Positions 1 through 9,684 of a DNA stretch of 64,000 bases are shown here, in pieces. The DNA is taken from assembly GCA_963931445.1 (NCBI GenBank), contig OZ007016.1, positions 744,001-808,000 on the forward strand, in the 5' to 3' direction. The notes beneath the pieces were generated by a model. It had not been told where the DNA came from, searched no databases, and was given only the letters and a program-made list of their open reading frames with translations. The stretch's first letter is position 1. Every line of letters begins with the position of its first letter. The position numbers were made by a program, and so were the translations under genes. The DNA is from CALXVA01 sp944393025 (GTDB lineage: Bacteria; Bacillota; Clostridia; TANB77; CAG-508).

Positions 1-212
1 TAATGTATATTGAGAAAAATTTATGAAATACTGACAACGCAATACGAAGTAAATAAAGTAGACAGGAGAAGTTTATTGTTTATTTTTCAATGTACTTTTT
101 AGTACATTAATATTATGCATGTACCCTATTATAGTTCTGAATATAGTAAGATGATAGTAGGAAGTAGATTTAATTGAAATTATGCATAATATTTTATTTG
201 TAACATATATTT
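1..212 (+). other. 16S-23S spacer, 16S-proximal part
   Basis: Noncoding DNA upstream of tRNA-Ala. The 16S gene itself is not in the window and must lie just before base 1. Bases 1-50 are repeated, with changes, at 380-427 on the other side of the tRNA. No protein gene is supported here. Confidence 0.7.
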
Positions 213-289
213 GGGGCTATAGCTCAGTTGGCTAGAGCGCCTGCCTTGCAAGCAGGAGGTCAAGAGTTCGACTCTCTTTAGCTCCACCA
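213..289 (+). tRNA. tRNA-Ala (anticodon TGC), CCA encoded
   Basis: A complete cloverleaf is visible. The acceptor strand GGGGCTA pairs with TAGCTCC, the D arm is GCTC/GAGC, and the anticodon stem CCTGC/GCAGG encloses loop CTTGCAA with anticodon TGC. The T arm is followed by an encoded CCA. Its place between 16S and 23S is the usual one for tRNA-Ala in bacterial rRNA operons. No tRNA-Ile accompanies it in the visible spacer. Confidence 0.97.
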
Positions 290-709
290 AAAGATTATCT
301 AAAAAAAGGAAGATAATTGATTGGCACAGTATAAACGAGTAGTACAAGGAAATTGAGAAAAAATTATCGAAATAATACTTAATGTATATTGAGAGAATTT
401 TTGGAGATTGACGCAGTAATACGAAGTTTAGACGAAGCCAAAAAGCACATTGAAAAATATATAGAGAAAATAGGTAAACTAGTAAAGAATAAAAGCTAGG
501 AAAGACAAAGAGACAATGTTAAACATTGAAAATTTGTTAACAATGAAACCGAAAGAAATTGCAAAGTTTAGACGAAGCAATAAAATTTGACTTAGATGCA
601 AGCAGTACAAGGCAAACGAGGAAATATCGACGAGATAGTACATAAGTACATCGAGGAGATTTTAACCGAAGTTTAACAAAGTAATGCGAAGCATATAAGG
701 CATAATTTA
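290..709 (+). other. tRNA-Ala to 23S spacer
   Basis: About 420 bases of transcribed spacer without a gene. It holds a second copy of the start of the window (380-427) and repeated short blocks such as TTTAGACGAAGC near 427 and 567. A related block with GAAGTTTAACAAAG sits near 670. These are probably rRNA processing or antitermination sequences, but no specific role can be read from them. Confidence 0.6.
380..427 (+). repeat. Direct repeat of window bases 1-50 in the rRNA spacer
   Basis: Both copies start TAATGTATATTGAGA and end AATACGAAGT, with a diverged middle. They flank tRNA-Ala at a distance of about 380 bases. This suggests duplicated spacer modules on the two sides of the tRNA. Confidence 0.7.
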
Positions 710-3592
<2,883 letters not shown>

Positions 3593-3678
3593 CAAAAAAA
3601 TAAAAAAGTAAGGTAAACCTATAATCTCTATGTATTTTTGAGTGTGCTAAAAAACATTAAAAAATATATAAAAAGTAC

Positions 3679-3707
3679 TTGAAAAAGGTAAAGAAAAGTA
3701 TTATACT
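3679..3707 (+). promoter_or_regulatory. Promoter between 23S and 5S
   Basis: TTGAAA at 3679-3684 and TATACT at 3702-3707 are exactly 17 bases apart, about 100 bases before 5S. It could give separate expression of 5S and the intron-bearing tRNA-Asn. Confidence 0.5.
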
Positions 3708-3805
3708 AATTAAGTACAAGGAAGAAAGTACACTAAAAATATATAAATAAGTTAATTCATACAGATTACTTTAGAAGCTATTGTAGTTTGTATTGAAATA
3801 AATTT

Positions 3806-3921
3806 TCTGGTGATGATTACATAGAGGAAATACCTGTTCCCATTCCGAACACAGAAGTCAAGCTCTATTGTGCCGAAGATATTTGTGGGTTACCCTGCTG
3901 AGAAAATAGGTTATCGCCAGT
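3806..3921 (+). rRNA. rrf: 5S ribosomal RNA
   Basis: The ends CTGGTGAT and ATCGCCAG pair to form helix I. The conserved CCGAACACAGAAGTCAAG block (near 3845-3862) and a length of about 116 bases identify 5S. It follows 23S by about 210 bases and precedes tRNA-Asn by nine. Confidence 0.93.
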
Positions 3922-3930
3922 CTAATATAT

Positions 3931-4239
3931 TCCTCGTTAGCTCAGTCGGTAGAGCGCTCGGCTGTCGAGCAGGTTGTAAAACCAAGAAGTTAGCAGCTCT
4001 ATAAGGAAACTTATAGATGAAAAAGGTGGCTAATTCGGTAAAAGCCGTAACAGTAAGGCTGATGGTAATACCGAGCAAGGCGAAAGCTATGTGTAGAGAC
4101 TTTACACCACCTACCTAAGTCGTAAGATATGGTAAAGAGAAAGTCCAGACTACAAATCATATCAAATATGATGCTAGTGAAAATTAGTGTAGTGCAGTAA
4201 CCGATAGGTCGTTGGTTCGAGTCCAACACGAGGAGCCAT
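3931..4239 (+). tRNA. tRNA-Asn (GTT) split by a group I intron, CCA encoded
   Basis: The exons are 3931-3965 (35 nt) and 4199-4239 (41 nt), joining to a 76-nt tRNA. The acceptor TCCTCGT pairs with ACGAGGA, the D arm is GCTC/GAGC, the T arm GTTGG/CCAAC, and CCA is encoded. Joined, the anticodon loop reads CTGTTAA, so the anticodon is GTT (Asn). Without intron removal the 5' half reads GTC, which could be misread as Asp. The intron lies between anticodon positions 35 and 36. Position 27-43 is a C-T mismatch in the spliced form. Confidence 0.93.
3966..4198 (+). ncRNA. Self-splicing group I intron in the tRNA-Asn anticodon
   Basis: The 233-nt insertion has group I hallmarks. The 5' exon ends in U and the intron ends in G. 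P1 pairs exon 3960-3965 (GGCUGU) with guide 3993-3998 (GCAGCU), including the terminal U-G wobble. P10 pairs intron GUUA (3989-3992) with exon UAAC (4199-4202). P2 is 3999-4005/4010-4016 with a GAAA loop, P3 4024-4029/4107-4112, P4 4035-4039/4070-4074, P5 4043-4046/4057-4060, P7 4098-4103/4141-4146 and P9 4157-4163/4167-4173. No endonuclease is encoded. All helices are intact, so it should splice itself. Confidence 0.93.
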
Positions 4240-4245
4240 AAGAGA

Positions 4246-4278
4246 ATAGCAGATAAGAAATTATCTGCTATTTTTTTG
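4246..4278 (+). terminator. Terminator of the rRNA-tRNA transcript
   Basis: A perfect 12-bp stem, 4246-4257 with 4261-4272, has a 3-base loop and runs into a T tract. It lies seven bases after the tRNA-Asn CCA. Confidence 0.9.
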
Positions 4279-4346
4279 TTTTCGCTAGCAATTAACAAAT
4301 ATATGGTATATAATTATGACATAGGATAATGAAGAAGGAGAATCAT

Positions 4347-4976
4347 ATGAATACTATAGTTTATTTAGTAAAACATGCTAATGAACTAAAAGAGAACGGT
4401 ATAAAAAATATTAATGAAACTACACAAATAGAGAATGAGAAGTATATTTTGTCAGTAAAAGGAGAAGAACAGTCAAGAAAATTAAGTAAAAACTCAGAAT
4501 TAGATAATATTGATGTATTATGGTCTAGTAGTTATTCAAGAGCAAAAGCTACTGCTAAATACATTGCATATAAAAATAATATAGAAATAAATATTGATTC
4601 AAGTTTAAATGAAAGAAGATTAGGTAATTTAGAAGATTTATCTAAATGGATGGAAAATAAAACTTGTGGAGTAGTACAAGCATATTTACAAGATAGAAGA
4701 TGGAAAGCAAGAGAAGGAGAAAGTTGTGGAGAGGCAACACAAAGAGTTACTTTGTTTTTACAAAAGATATTAAAAGAAAATATGGGAAAAAGAGTAGTAT
4801 TAGTAAGCCATGGTGCATTAATTAGTTTTCTATTAACAAATTGGTGTGTTTTGAATGAAGAATTAAAACTGGTATTTAATAATAAAATAATAGAAATAAA
4901 AGAACCTAGTATTACAAAACTAACTTTTGATGATCAAGAACTAATAAATATCGAATCAGTTGAAATTTATGTATAA
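4347..4976 (+). CDS. Histidine phosphatase family protein (phosphoglycerate-mutase-like)
   Basis: A 209-residue cytoplasmic protein of the branch that uses a phosphohistidine intermediate. Visible active-site parts are the N-terminal VKHAN (His10), SSSYSRAKATA near residue 60, the acid in NERRLG near 90 and the second histidine in VSHGA near 155. The usual RHG motif is KHA here, so the first phosphate-binding arginine is lysine and activity may differ. The start at 4347 is chosen because GAAGGAG sits just upstream of it; an upstream in-frame ATG at 4329 would contain that site. It may be cotranscribed with rdgB. Its substrate cannot be predicted. Confidence 0.8.
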   Translation: MNTIVYLVKHANELKENGIKNINETTQIENEKYILSVKGEEQSRKLSKNSELDNIDVLWSSSYSRAKATAKYIAYKNNIEINIDSSLNERRLGNLEDLSKWMENKTCGVVQAYLQDRRWKAREGESCGEATQRVTLFLQKILKENMGKRVVLVSHGALISFLLTNWCVLNEELKLVFNNKIIEIKEPSITKLTFDDQELINIESVEIYV

Positions 4977-5024
4977 AAAAATATATTATACATAATGATA
5001 AAAATATGTGAAAAGAGGTATAAT

Positions 5025-5651
5025 ATGGAAATAATATATGGAACTAGCAATAAAAATAAAGTGATTTCAATGATGAAAATTTTAAGGGAAAATAATGTAA
5101 ATGCAAAATTGTATACTTTAAAAGATATTGGATTTAACCAAGAAATAATTGAGGATGGAGAAACTTTTGAAGAAAATTCAAAAATTAAAGCAAATGCAAT
5201 AAAGAAGTTTTGTGATGAAAATAATATAAATGATAAAATTATTCTTACTGATGATGCAGGCTTATGTATTGATAAATTAAATGGTGAACCAGGTGTTTAT
5301 TCTGCTAGATATGCAGGAGAAAATGCTTCGCAAGTTCAAATATTAGAAAAAGTATTAAGAAAAATGAACCAATATCAAAGCAAAGAAGAAAGGACTTGTA
5401 CTTTTGTATGTGTTTTAACAGCAATTCTTCTAGATGGAGAAACAATAGTGGCAAGAGGAGAGTGTAAGGGAACAGTTGCAAAAACTCCTGGTAAATTAGG
5501 AGGTCTTACTTATGTACCAATTTTTATTCCAGAAGGATTTGATAAACCATTGAGTGATTTAGATGAAAAAACTTATGAAACTACACATAATCATAGAGAC
5601 TTGGCAGTAAAAAAGCTATTACAGGAATTTGGAAAGAGAAATATTGAATAA
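5025..5651 (+). CDS. rdgB: XTP/dITP diphosphatase (RdgB/HAM1 family)
   Basis: A 208-residue house-cleaning enzyme that hydrolyses noncanonical purine triphosphates (XTP, dITP) to monophosphates and keeps them out of DNA. It starts with the family signature TSNKNK, carries DDAGLCID near residue 85 (the metal and substrate loop, usually DDSGL) and ends with NHRDLAVKKL, matching the SHR segment. The FGYDP loop is replaced by GGLTYVP, a noticeable deviation. ATG 5025 has GAGGT before it; an earlier in-frame ATG at 4995 lacks a site. A terminator follows. Confidence 0.88.
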   Translation: MEIIYGTSNKNKVISMMKILRENNVNAKLYTLKDIGFNQEIIEDGETFEENSKIKANAIKKFCDENNINDKIILTDDAGLCIDKLNGEPGVYSARYAGENASQVQILEKVLRKMNQYQSKEERTCTFVCVLTAILLDGETIVARGECKGTVAKTPGKLGGLTYVPIFIPEGFDKPLSDLDEKTYETTHNHRDLAVKKLLQEFGKRNIE

Positions 5652-5697
5652 ATTTAAAATAAAACTTCTTTATATGGGTTTAAAATTTTAATTTAAG

Positions 5698-5722
5698 AAA
5701 AGGGGATTTAATTCCCCTTTTT
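5698..5722. terminator. Bidirectional terminator between rdgB and coaD
   Basis: The stem AAAAGGGGA / TTCCCCTTTT has a T run on the plus strand and an A run on its left, so it can end both convergent genes. It touches the coaD stop codon. Confidence 0.8.
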
Positions 5723-6194
5723 ATTGTATAAATTTTATTGCATCTAGAATTGAACTAGGCAAATATTTACTTACATCTTTATTATTTTGCATAAGTTCTA
5801 CAACCATACTTGAACTTATAAATCCTAAGAAGCCAGAGCGTATATATATTGTATCTATTCCTGAAATTTCTTCATTTATTTGTGCTAAATTTTCTTCATA
5901 TTGATAATCCATATCATTTCTAAGTCCACGAATTAAAAAGTTACAATTATATTTTTTAGCTACATCTACAGATAATCCATCATAGATAATGACATCAGCA
6001 TTATATATATTTTCTAATAATAACGTATTTTCTATTGCCTTTTTCATAATTTCATTAGAGAATCTTCTTTCTTTTTGAGAATTGATTCCTATTCCAATAA
6101 TTACTTTATCAAATAACTTTGATGCAGTTTTTACAACATGAAGATGACCATTTGTAAAAGGGTCAAAACTACCAGGATAAAATGCTGTTTTCAT
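5721..6194 (-). CDS. coaD: Phosphopantetheine adenylyltransferase
   Basis: Transfers AMP from ATP to 4'-phosphopantetheine, the penultimate step of coenzyme A synthesis. The 157-residue length is exactly family size. The nucleotidyltransferase signature GSFDPFTNGHL lies at residues 8-18 (T/HxGH motif), IRGLRN near residue 90 and the second motif ISSSMVVEL near residue 128. It is a lone reverse-strand gene, convergent with rdgB. A ribosome site, AGGAGGT on its own strand, precedes the ATG. The 255 bases beyond its start, up to the sigma factor gene, contain no other gene. Confidence 0.95.
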   Translation of the reverse strand: MKTAFYPGSFDPFTNGHLHVVKTASKLFDKVIIGIGINSQKERRFSNEIMKKAIENTLLLENIYNADVIIYDGLSVDVAKKYNCNFLIRGLRNDMDYQYEENLAQINEEISGIDTIYIRSGFLGFISSSMVVELMQNNKDVSKYLPSSILDAIKFIQ

Positions 6195-6449
6195 AAAGAC
6201 CTCCTAAAAATAATAACTAAGATAAGACTATTATATCATATAAATGGGTATAAAACTATATTTATAATATTTTATTACTACAAAATAAATATAATACTAA
6301 GTCGGCTTTACAATAAAATTGAACTATATAGAAGATATTTAATAAAAGCAATTGCCTTTAAAGCAATTTTATGATATAAACAATAAAAAAATATTATATT
6401 CATGCAATAAAAAATATATCTCAAGCATTAATATAGTGAAAGGGGAAAA

Positions 6450-7019
6450 ATGAATTCAAAAAAAATGGTACCAAAAAATAATGGATTTCATGAAGAATTA
6501 TTAGAAAAACACATAGAAGATATTGGATTGGGAAATAAGGATGCTCTACGTGATTTATATTTAATTACCAAAACATCTGTATATGGGTTTGCATTATCTA
6601 TACTTAAGAATGCACATGAAGCAGAAGATGTTTTACAAGAAGTATATATAAAAATATATGAGAATGCAAATTTATATCAAGCAAGTGGAAAACCATTAGC
6701 TTGGATATTGGTCATAACAAAGAATTTAGCGTTAATGAAATTAAGGAAAAATAAAGACCATGCAGATATAGAGGAATTAAAAGATTTATTAGTAGACCAT
6801 AAAGGCGTAAATGATACAGAAAATCAACTCTTACTATCTACAGTATTTAACTATATATCTGATGAGGAAAGAAACATTCTAGTATTACATTCAATATCTG
6901 GACTAAAACATAGAGAAATAGCTAAAATGCTAGGAATCCCCCTTACCACGGTTCTATCAAAATACAATAGAACAATTAAAAAAATAAAGAAAAGGATGGG
7001 TGAGGAAGAATATGCGTAA
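6450..7019 (+). CDS. ECF-type RNA polymerase sigma factor
   Basis: A 189-residue alternative sigma factor. Region 2 spans about residues 30-105 (HEAEDVLQEVYIKIY is the core-binding and -10 recognition helix). Region 4 spans about residues 130-185, with helix-turn-helix HREIAKMLGIPLTTVLSKYN contacting the -35 element. Its stop overlaps the start of the downstream membrane protein by eight bases, a translational coupling typical of sigma and anti-sigma pairs. AAAGGGG lies just before the ATG. Its regulon is not evident. Confidence 0.9.
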   Translation: MNSKKMVPKNNGFHEELLEKHIEDIGLGNKDALRDLYLITKTSVYGFALSILKNAHEAEDVLQEVYIKIYENANLYQASGKPLAWILVITKNLALMKLRKNKDHADIEELKDLLVDHKGVNDTENQLLLSTVFNYISDEERNILVLHSISGLKHREIAKMLGIPLTTVLSKYNRTIKKIKKRMGEEEYA

Positions 7020-8391
7020 GCACGAAATTAATGAAAGGTTAAAACAAATAGTGTCAGATATCACTCCGGATGTTATGGATCAAATCCTTACCCAGTGTAA
7101 AGATAAGGAAGGATGGAATGATATGAGAAAAGAGAAAGAAAATAAAGAATTAGCATTAGAGGAAAAGAAAGAAAAAGTAAAATTTTTTAATCCTAAATTA
7201 CTTGGTGCAGTAGCAGCAATGTTTATTTGCGCATTTGGAATATTTGGTTTTACCCAATATCAAAACGCTAACTATTCTGTAGATTCGATAATTGACTTTG
7301 ATGTAAATCCGAGTGTTGAGATAAAAGTAAATAAGAAAGAAGAGATTATCGAAGCAAATGCATTAAATGATGATGGTGAAAAGATTCTCGAAGACATGGA
7401 TTTAGAAAGAGTTGATTTAGAAGTAGGCGTAAATGCAATTATAGGTTCAATGCTTAAAAATGGTTATATTACTGAAGCGCAAAATTCAATACTTGTATCT
7501 GTAAAAAATGATGATGGAAATAAAGCAAAATACTTAGAAGAAAAAATATCTAAAGACATAAATGATTTATTAAGTGCTCAAAATATTGAAGGTTCTGTTC
7601 TATCACAATTATACAATGACGATGATCTAATAGAACAGCTAGCTAAAGATAATAATGTTTCTGAGGGAAAAGCTAATTTGATAAATAAAGCTTTAAATTC
7701 TAATATGACAGATTCTAAAGGTAACGCATATACATTTGATTCTCTATCAAAATTATCAATTAATGAATTAAATGTATTGCTTAATTCAAAGGATGTAGTG
7801 TTAGATCAAGTAACTTCAACAGGAAGTGCTAATGAAAAAGCTTATATAGGAAAAGATAAAGCAAGGGAAATTGCACTTGAAAAAGCTGGGGTAACAGAGT
7901 CATCAATTTATAATTATGAAATAGAATTTGATTGCGATGATGGAATATTAATATATGAAGTAGAGTTTGACACAAAGCAGAATGAATATGAGTATGATAT
8001 CAATGCGAAAGATGGAAAAATCGTAAAATCATCTGTAGAAGCTAATGATGATAGAGATGATGATAGAGATGATAATAGGCAAAATGCAAATAATAACACA
8101 AGCTCAAATACAAGTACAACAACAAATACCCAAACTACAACCAATTCTAAGCCAACTAGTACAGTAACTAATAATAGTTATAAATACGATGATGACAGAG
8201 ATGATGACTATGATGATAGATACGACGATGACAGAGATGATGATGATGACGATAGATATGACGATGACAGAGACGATGACGATGACGATAGATATGACGA
8301 TGACAGAGACGATGACGATGATGATGATGACAGGTATGATGATGACAGAGACGATGACGATGATGATGATGACAGGTATGATGATGACTAA
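7012..8391 (+). CDS. RsgI-like membrane anti-sigma factor with PepSY domain and Asp-rich tail
   Basis: A 459-residue single-pass protein. The cytoplasmic part is about residues 1-60, followed by one membrane span (KLLGAVAAMFICAFGIFGF) near 62-80. The outer domain beginning VDSIIDFDVNPSVEIKVN is the RsgI middle domain. A PepSY-like repeat (DKAREIALEKAGV through DINAKDGKIV) lies near 280-345, then an Asn/Thr linker and a tail made of DDDRDDDDDDRYDD-like repeats. ATG 7012 is chosen because GAGGAAG precedes it closely; GTG 7000 is the alternative. The tail may bind Ca2+ or other cations and sense the envelope (inference). It is expected to hold the upstream sigma factor inactive. Confidence 0.85.
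   Translation: MRKHEINERLKQIVSDITPDVMDQILTQCKDKEGWNDMRKEKENKELALEEKKEKVKFFNPKLLGAVAAMFICAFGIFGFTQYQNANYSVDSIIDFDVNPSVEIKVNKKEEIIEANALNDDGEKILEDMDLERVDLEVGVNAIIGSMLKNGYITEAQNSILVSVKNDDGNKAKYLEEKISKDINDLLSAQNIEGSVLSQLYNDDDLIEQLAKDNNVSEGKANLINKALNSNMTDSKGNAYTFDSLSKLSINELNVLLNSKDVVLDQVTSTGSANEKAYIGKDKAREIALEKAGVTESSIYNYEIEFDCDDGILIYEVEFDTKQNEYEYDINAKDGKIVKSSVEANDDRDDDRDDNRQNANNNTSSNTSTTTNTQTTTNSKPTSTVTNNSYKYDDDRDDDYDDRYDDDRDDDDDDRYDDDRDDDDDDRYDDDRDDDDDDDDRYDDDRDDDDDDDDRYDDD
8185..8388 (+). repeat. Low-complexity GAT/GAC repeat encoding the acidic tail
   Basis: Tandem, slightly varied units encode Asp runs punctuated by Arg and Tyr (YDDDRDDDDDD pattern). The last two units are nearly identical at DNA level, showing recent expansion. 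Such tracts change length easily by slippage. Confidence 0.9.
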
Positions 8392-8515
8392 GGTATTGAT
8401 AAAACCTAAAACTTTTTGCCTATTGACATAAGTATTAATGAGATTAATATAATATAATAAAGATGTAGTTTTCATGTGTTTATGAGATAATAAAAATGTA
8501 GTTTTTTTCCAACAT

Positions 8516-8541
8516 AAAAATGTAGGAAAACCTACATTTTT
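8516..8541 (+). terminator. Terminator after the sigma/anti-sigma pair
   Basis: The stem AAAAATGTAGG / CCTACATTTTT with loop AAAA is followed by TG. A related half-hairpin, AAAATGTAG followed by a T run, lies just upstream near 8492-8508. Confidence 0.8.
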
Positions 8542-8586
8542 GTTCTATCATAAACATTGTTTTTTATATTTAATATGATGTAAGTA

Positions 8587-8615
8587 TTGTATTATTTTAT
8601 TAAAAATGATAAAAT
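8587..8615 (+). promoter_or_regulatory. Likely promoter of murB
   Basis: TTGTAT at 8587-8592 and TAAAAT at 8610-8615 are 17 bases apart, about 35 bases before the murB GTG. Confidence 0.4.
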
Positions 8616-8649
8616 CTATGTGTAATTAAAGTCTAGGAGGAAATTCATT

Positions 8650-9639
8650 GTGAAAATTATAAATTTGTGTCAGGAATTAACAAAAGGAATTTCACCAATG
8701 AGAATATATATGAATGAACCTATGAGAAGACATACTAGTTTTAAAGTAGGTGGAAATGCAGATATTTTTGTTAAAGTAAAAGACATTGAAGAACTAAAAC
8801 ATGTTATAAAGATAGCAAAAAAGAATGATGTACATATAACAATTATAGGAAATGGTAGTAACATTTTAGTTAAGGACAATGGAATAAGAGGTATTGTAGT
8901 AGCAATAGAATTTGACAATATAGATGTAAAACAAGAAGATAATAATGCTATAGTTACTGTAGGAGCAGGAGTTAAACTTATAGCACTAGCACAAGAAATG
9001 GTAAAAAAAGGAATTTCAGGTTTTGAATTTGCAAGTGGAATACCAGGAACAATTGGTGGAGCTGTAAGAATGAATGCAGGAGCCTATGGTGGAGAAATGA
9101 AAGACATAATAGTTAGTACAAAATGCTTAGATTTAAAAAGATATAATATGTTAGCTGAAAAAACATATATTGACGATATTGAAATAACAGAAAATATACA
9201 AAAAGCAGAAGAACCTGAAATAATTATATTAAGTAATGAAGAACAAAGATTTGAATATAGGAATAGTGTTTTCAAAGATAAAAGATATGTTATTTTAGAA
9301 ACAAAATTAAAACTTAGATATGATAATAAAGAAAAAATATTAGAATATATGGAAGAATTAAATAAACAAAGAAAAGAAAAGCAACCAAATGATCCAAGTG
9401 CAGGCAGTACATTTAAAAGAGGAGAAAATTATATAACTGCAAAATTAATTGATGAATGTGGACTAAAAGGTTATACGATAGGTGGAGCACAAGTTTCAGA
9501 AAAGCATGCAGGTTTTATAGTTAATAAAGGTGATGCTACTGCTCAAGACATAATAGATTTAATTAATTATGTAAAAAGAACAGTATATGAAAAAACAGGA
9601 AAAAGTATAGAATTAGAAATAGAAATTTTAGGAGATTAA
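8650..9639 (+). CDS. murB: UDP-N-acetylenolpyruvoylglucosamine reductase
   Basis: The FAD- and NADPH-dependent second committed step of peptidoglycan precursor synthesis, making UDP-MurNAc. It has 329 residues with the FAD_binding_4 fold. Visible motifs are GNGSNILVKDNGI near residue 80, ASGIPGTIGGAVRMNAGAYG near 130, YRNSVFKD near 205, the proton-donor serine in PSAGSTFKR near 250 and the catalytic acid near the C-terminal ELEIEILG. The layout fits type II MurB. The start is GTG 8650 with AGGAGG nine bases upstream. It precedes yvcK as in many Bacillota, but rapZ and whiA are missing from the cluster. Confidence 0.95.
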   Translation: MKIINLCQELTKGISPMRIYMNEPMRRHTSFKVGGNADIFVKVKDIEELKHVIKIAKKNDVHITIIGNGSNILVKDNGIRGIVVAIEFDNIDVKQEDNNAIVTVGAGVKLIALAQEMVKKGISGFEFASGIPGTIGGAVRMNAGAYGGEMKDIIVSTKCLDLKRYNMLAEKTYIDDIEITENIQKAEEPEIIILSNEEQRFEYRNSVFKDKRYVILETKLKLRYDNKEKILEYMEELNKQRKEKQPNDPSAGSTFKRGENYITAKLIDECGLKGYTIGGAQVSEKHAGFIVNKGDATAQDIIDLINYVKRTVYEKTGKSIELEIEILGD

Positions 9640-9684
9640 AAACATTTATAATTTAATTAAAGTGAAAGGAATGTAGGAAGTAAT

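Noticed and set aside
3969..3972. Alternative guide GCAG close to the 5' splice site of the intron
   Set aside because: It would leave only a three-base loop. The guide at 3993-3998 gives six pairs and an adjoining P10.
4011..4298. A 95-codon reverse-strand frame over the tRNA-Asn intron, considered as a homing endonuclease
   Set aside because: It shows no LAGLIDADG, GIY-YIG or HNH motif and covers the structural helices of the intron and the tRNA.
8185..8388. CRISPR-like array
   Set aside because: The repeats have no unique spacers and encode protein. No array or cas gene was seen anywhere in the window.
8104..8475. Long antisense frame of Ile/Val repeats and a plus-strand Met/Thr repeat frame
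   Set aside because: Both are mirror effects of the GAT/GAC repeat that encodes the acidic tail; no starts or sites support them.
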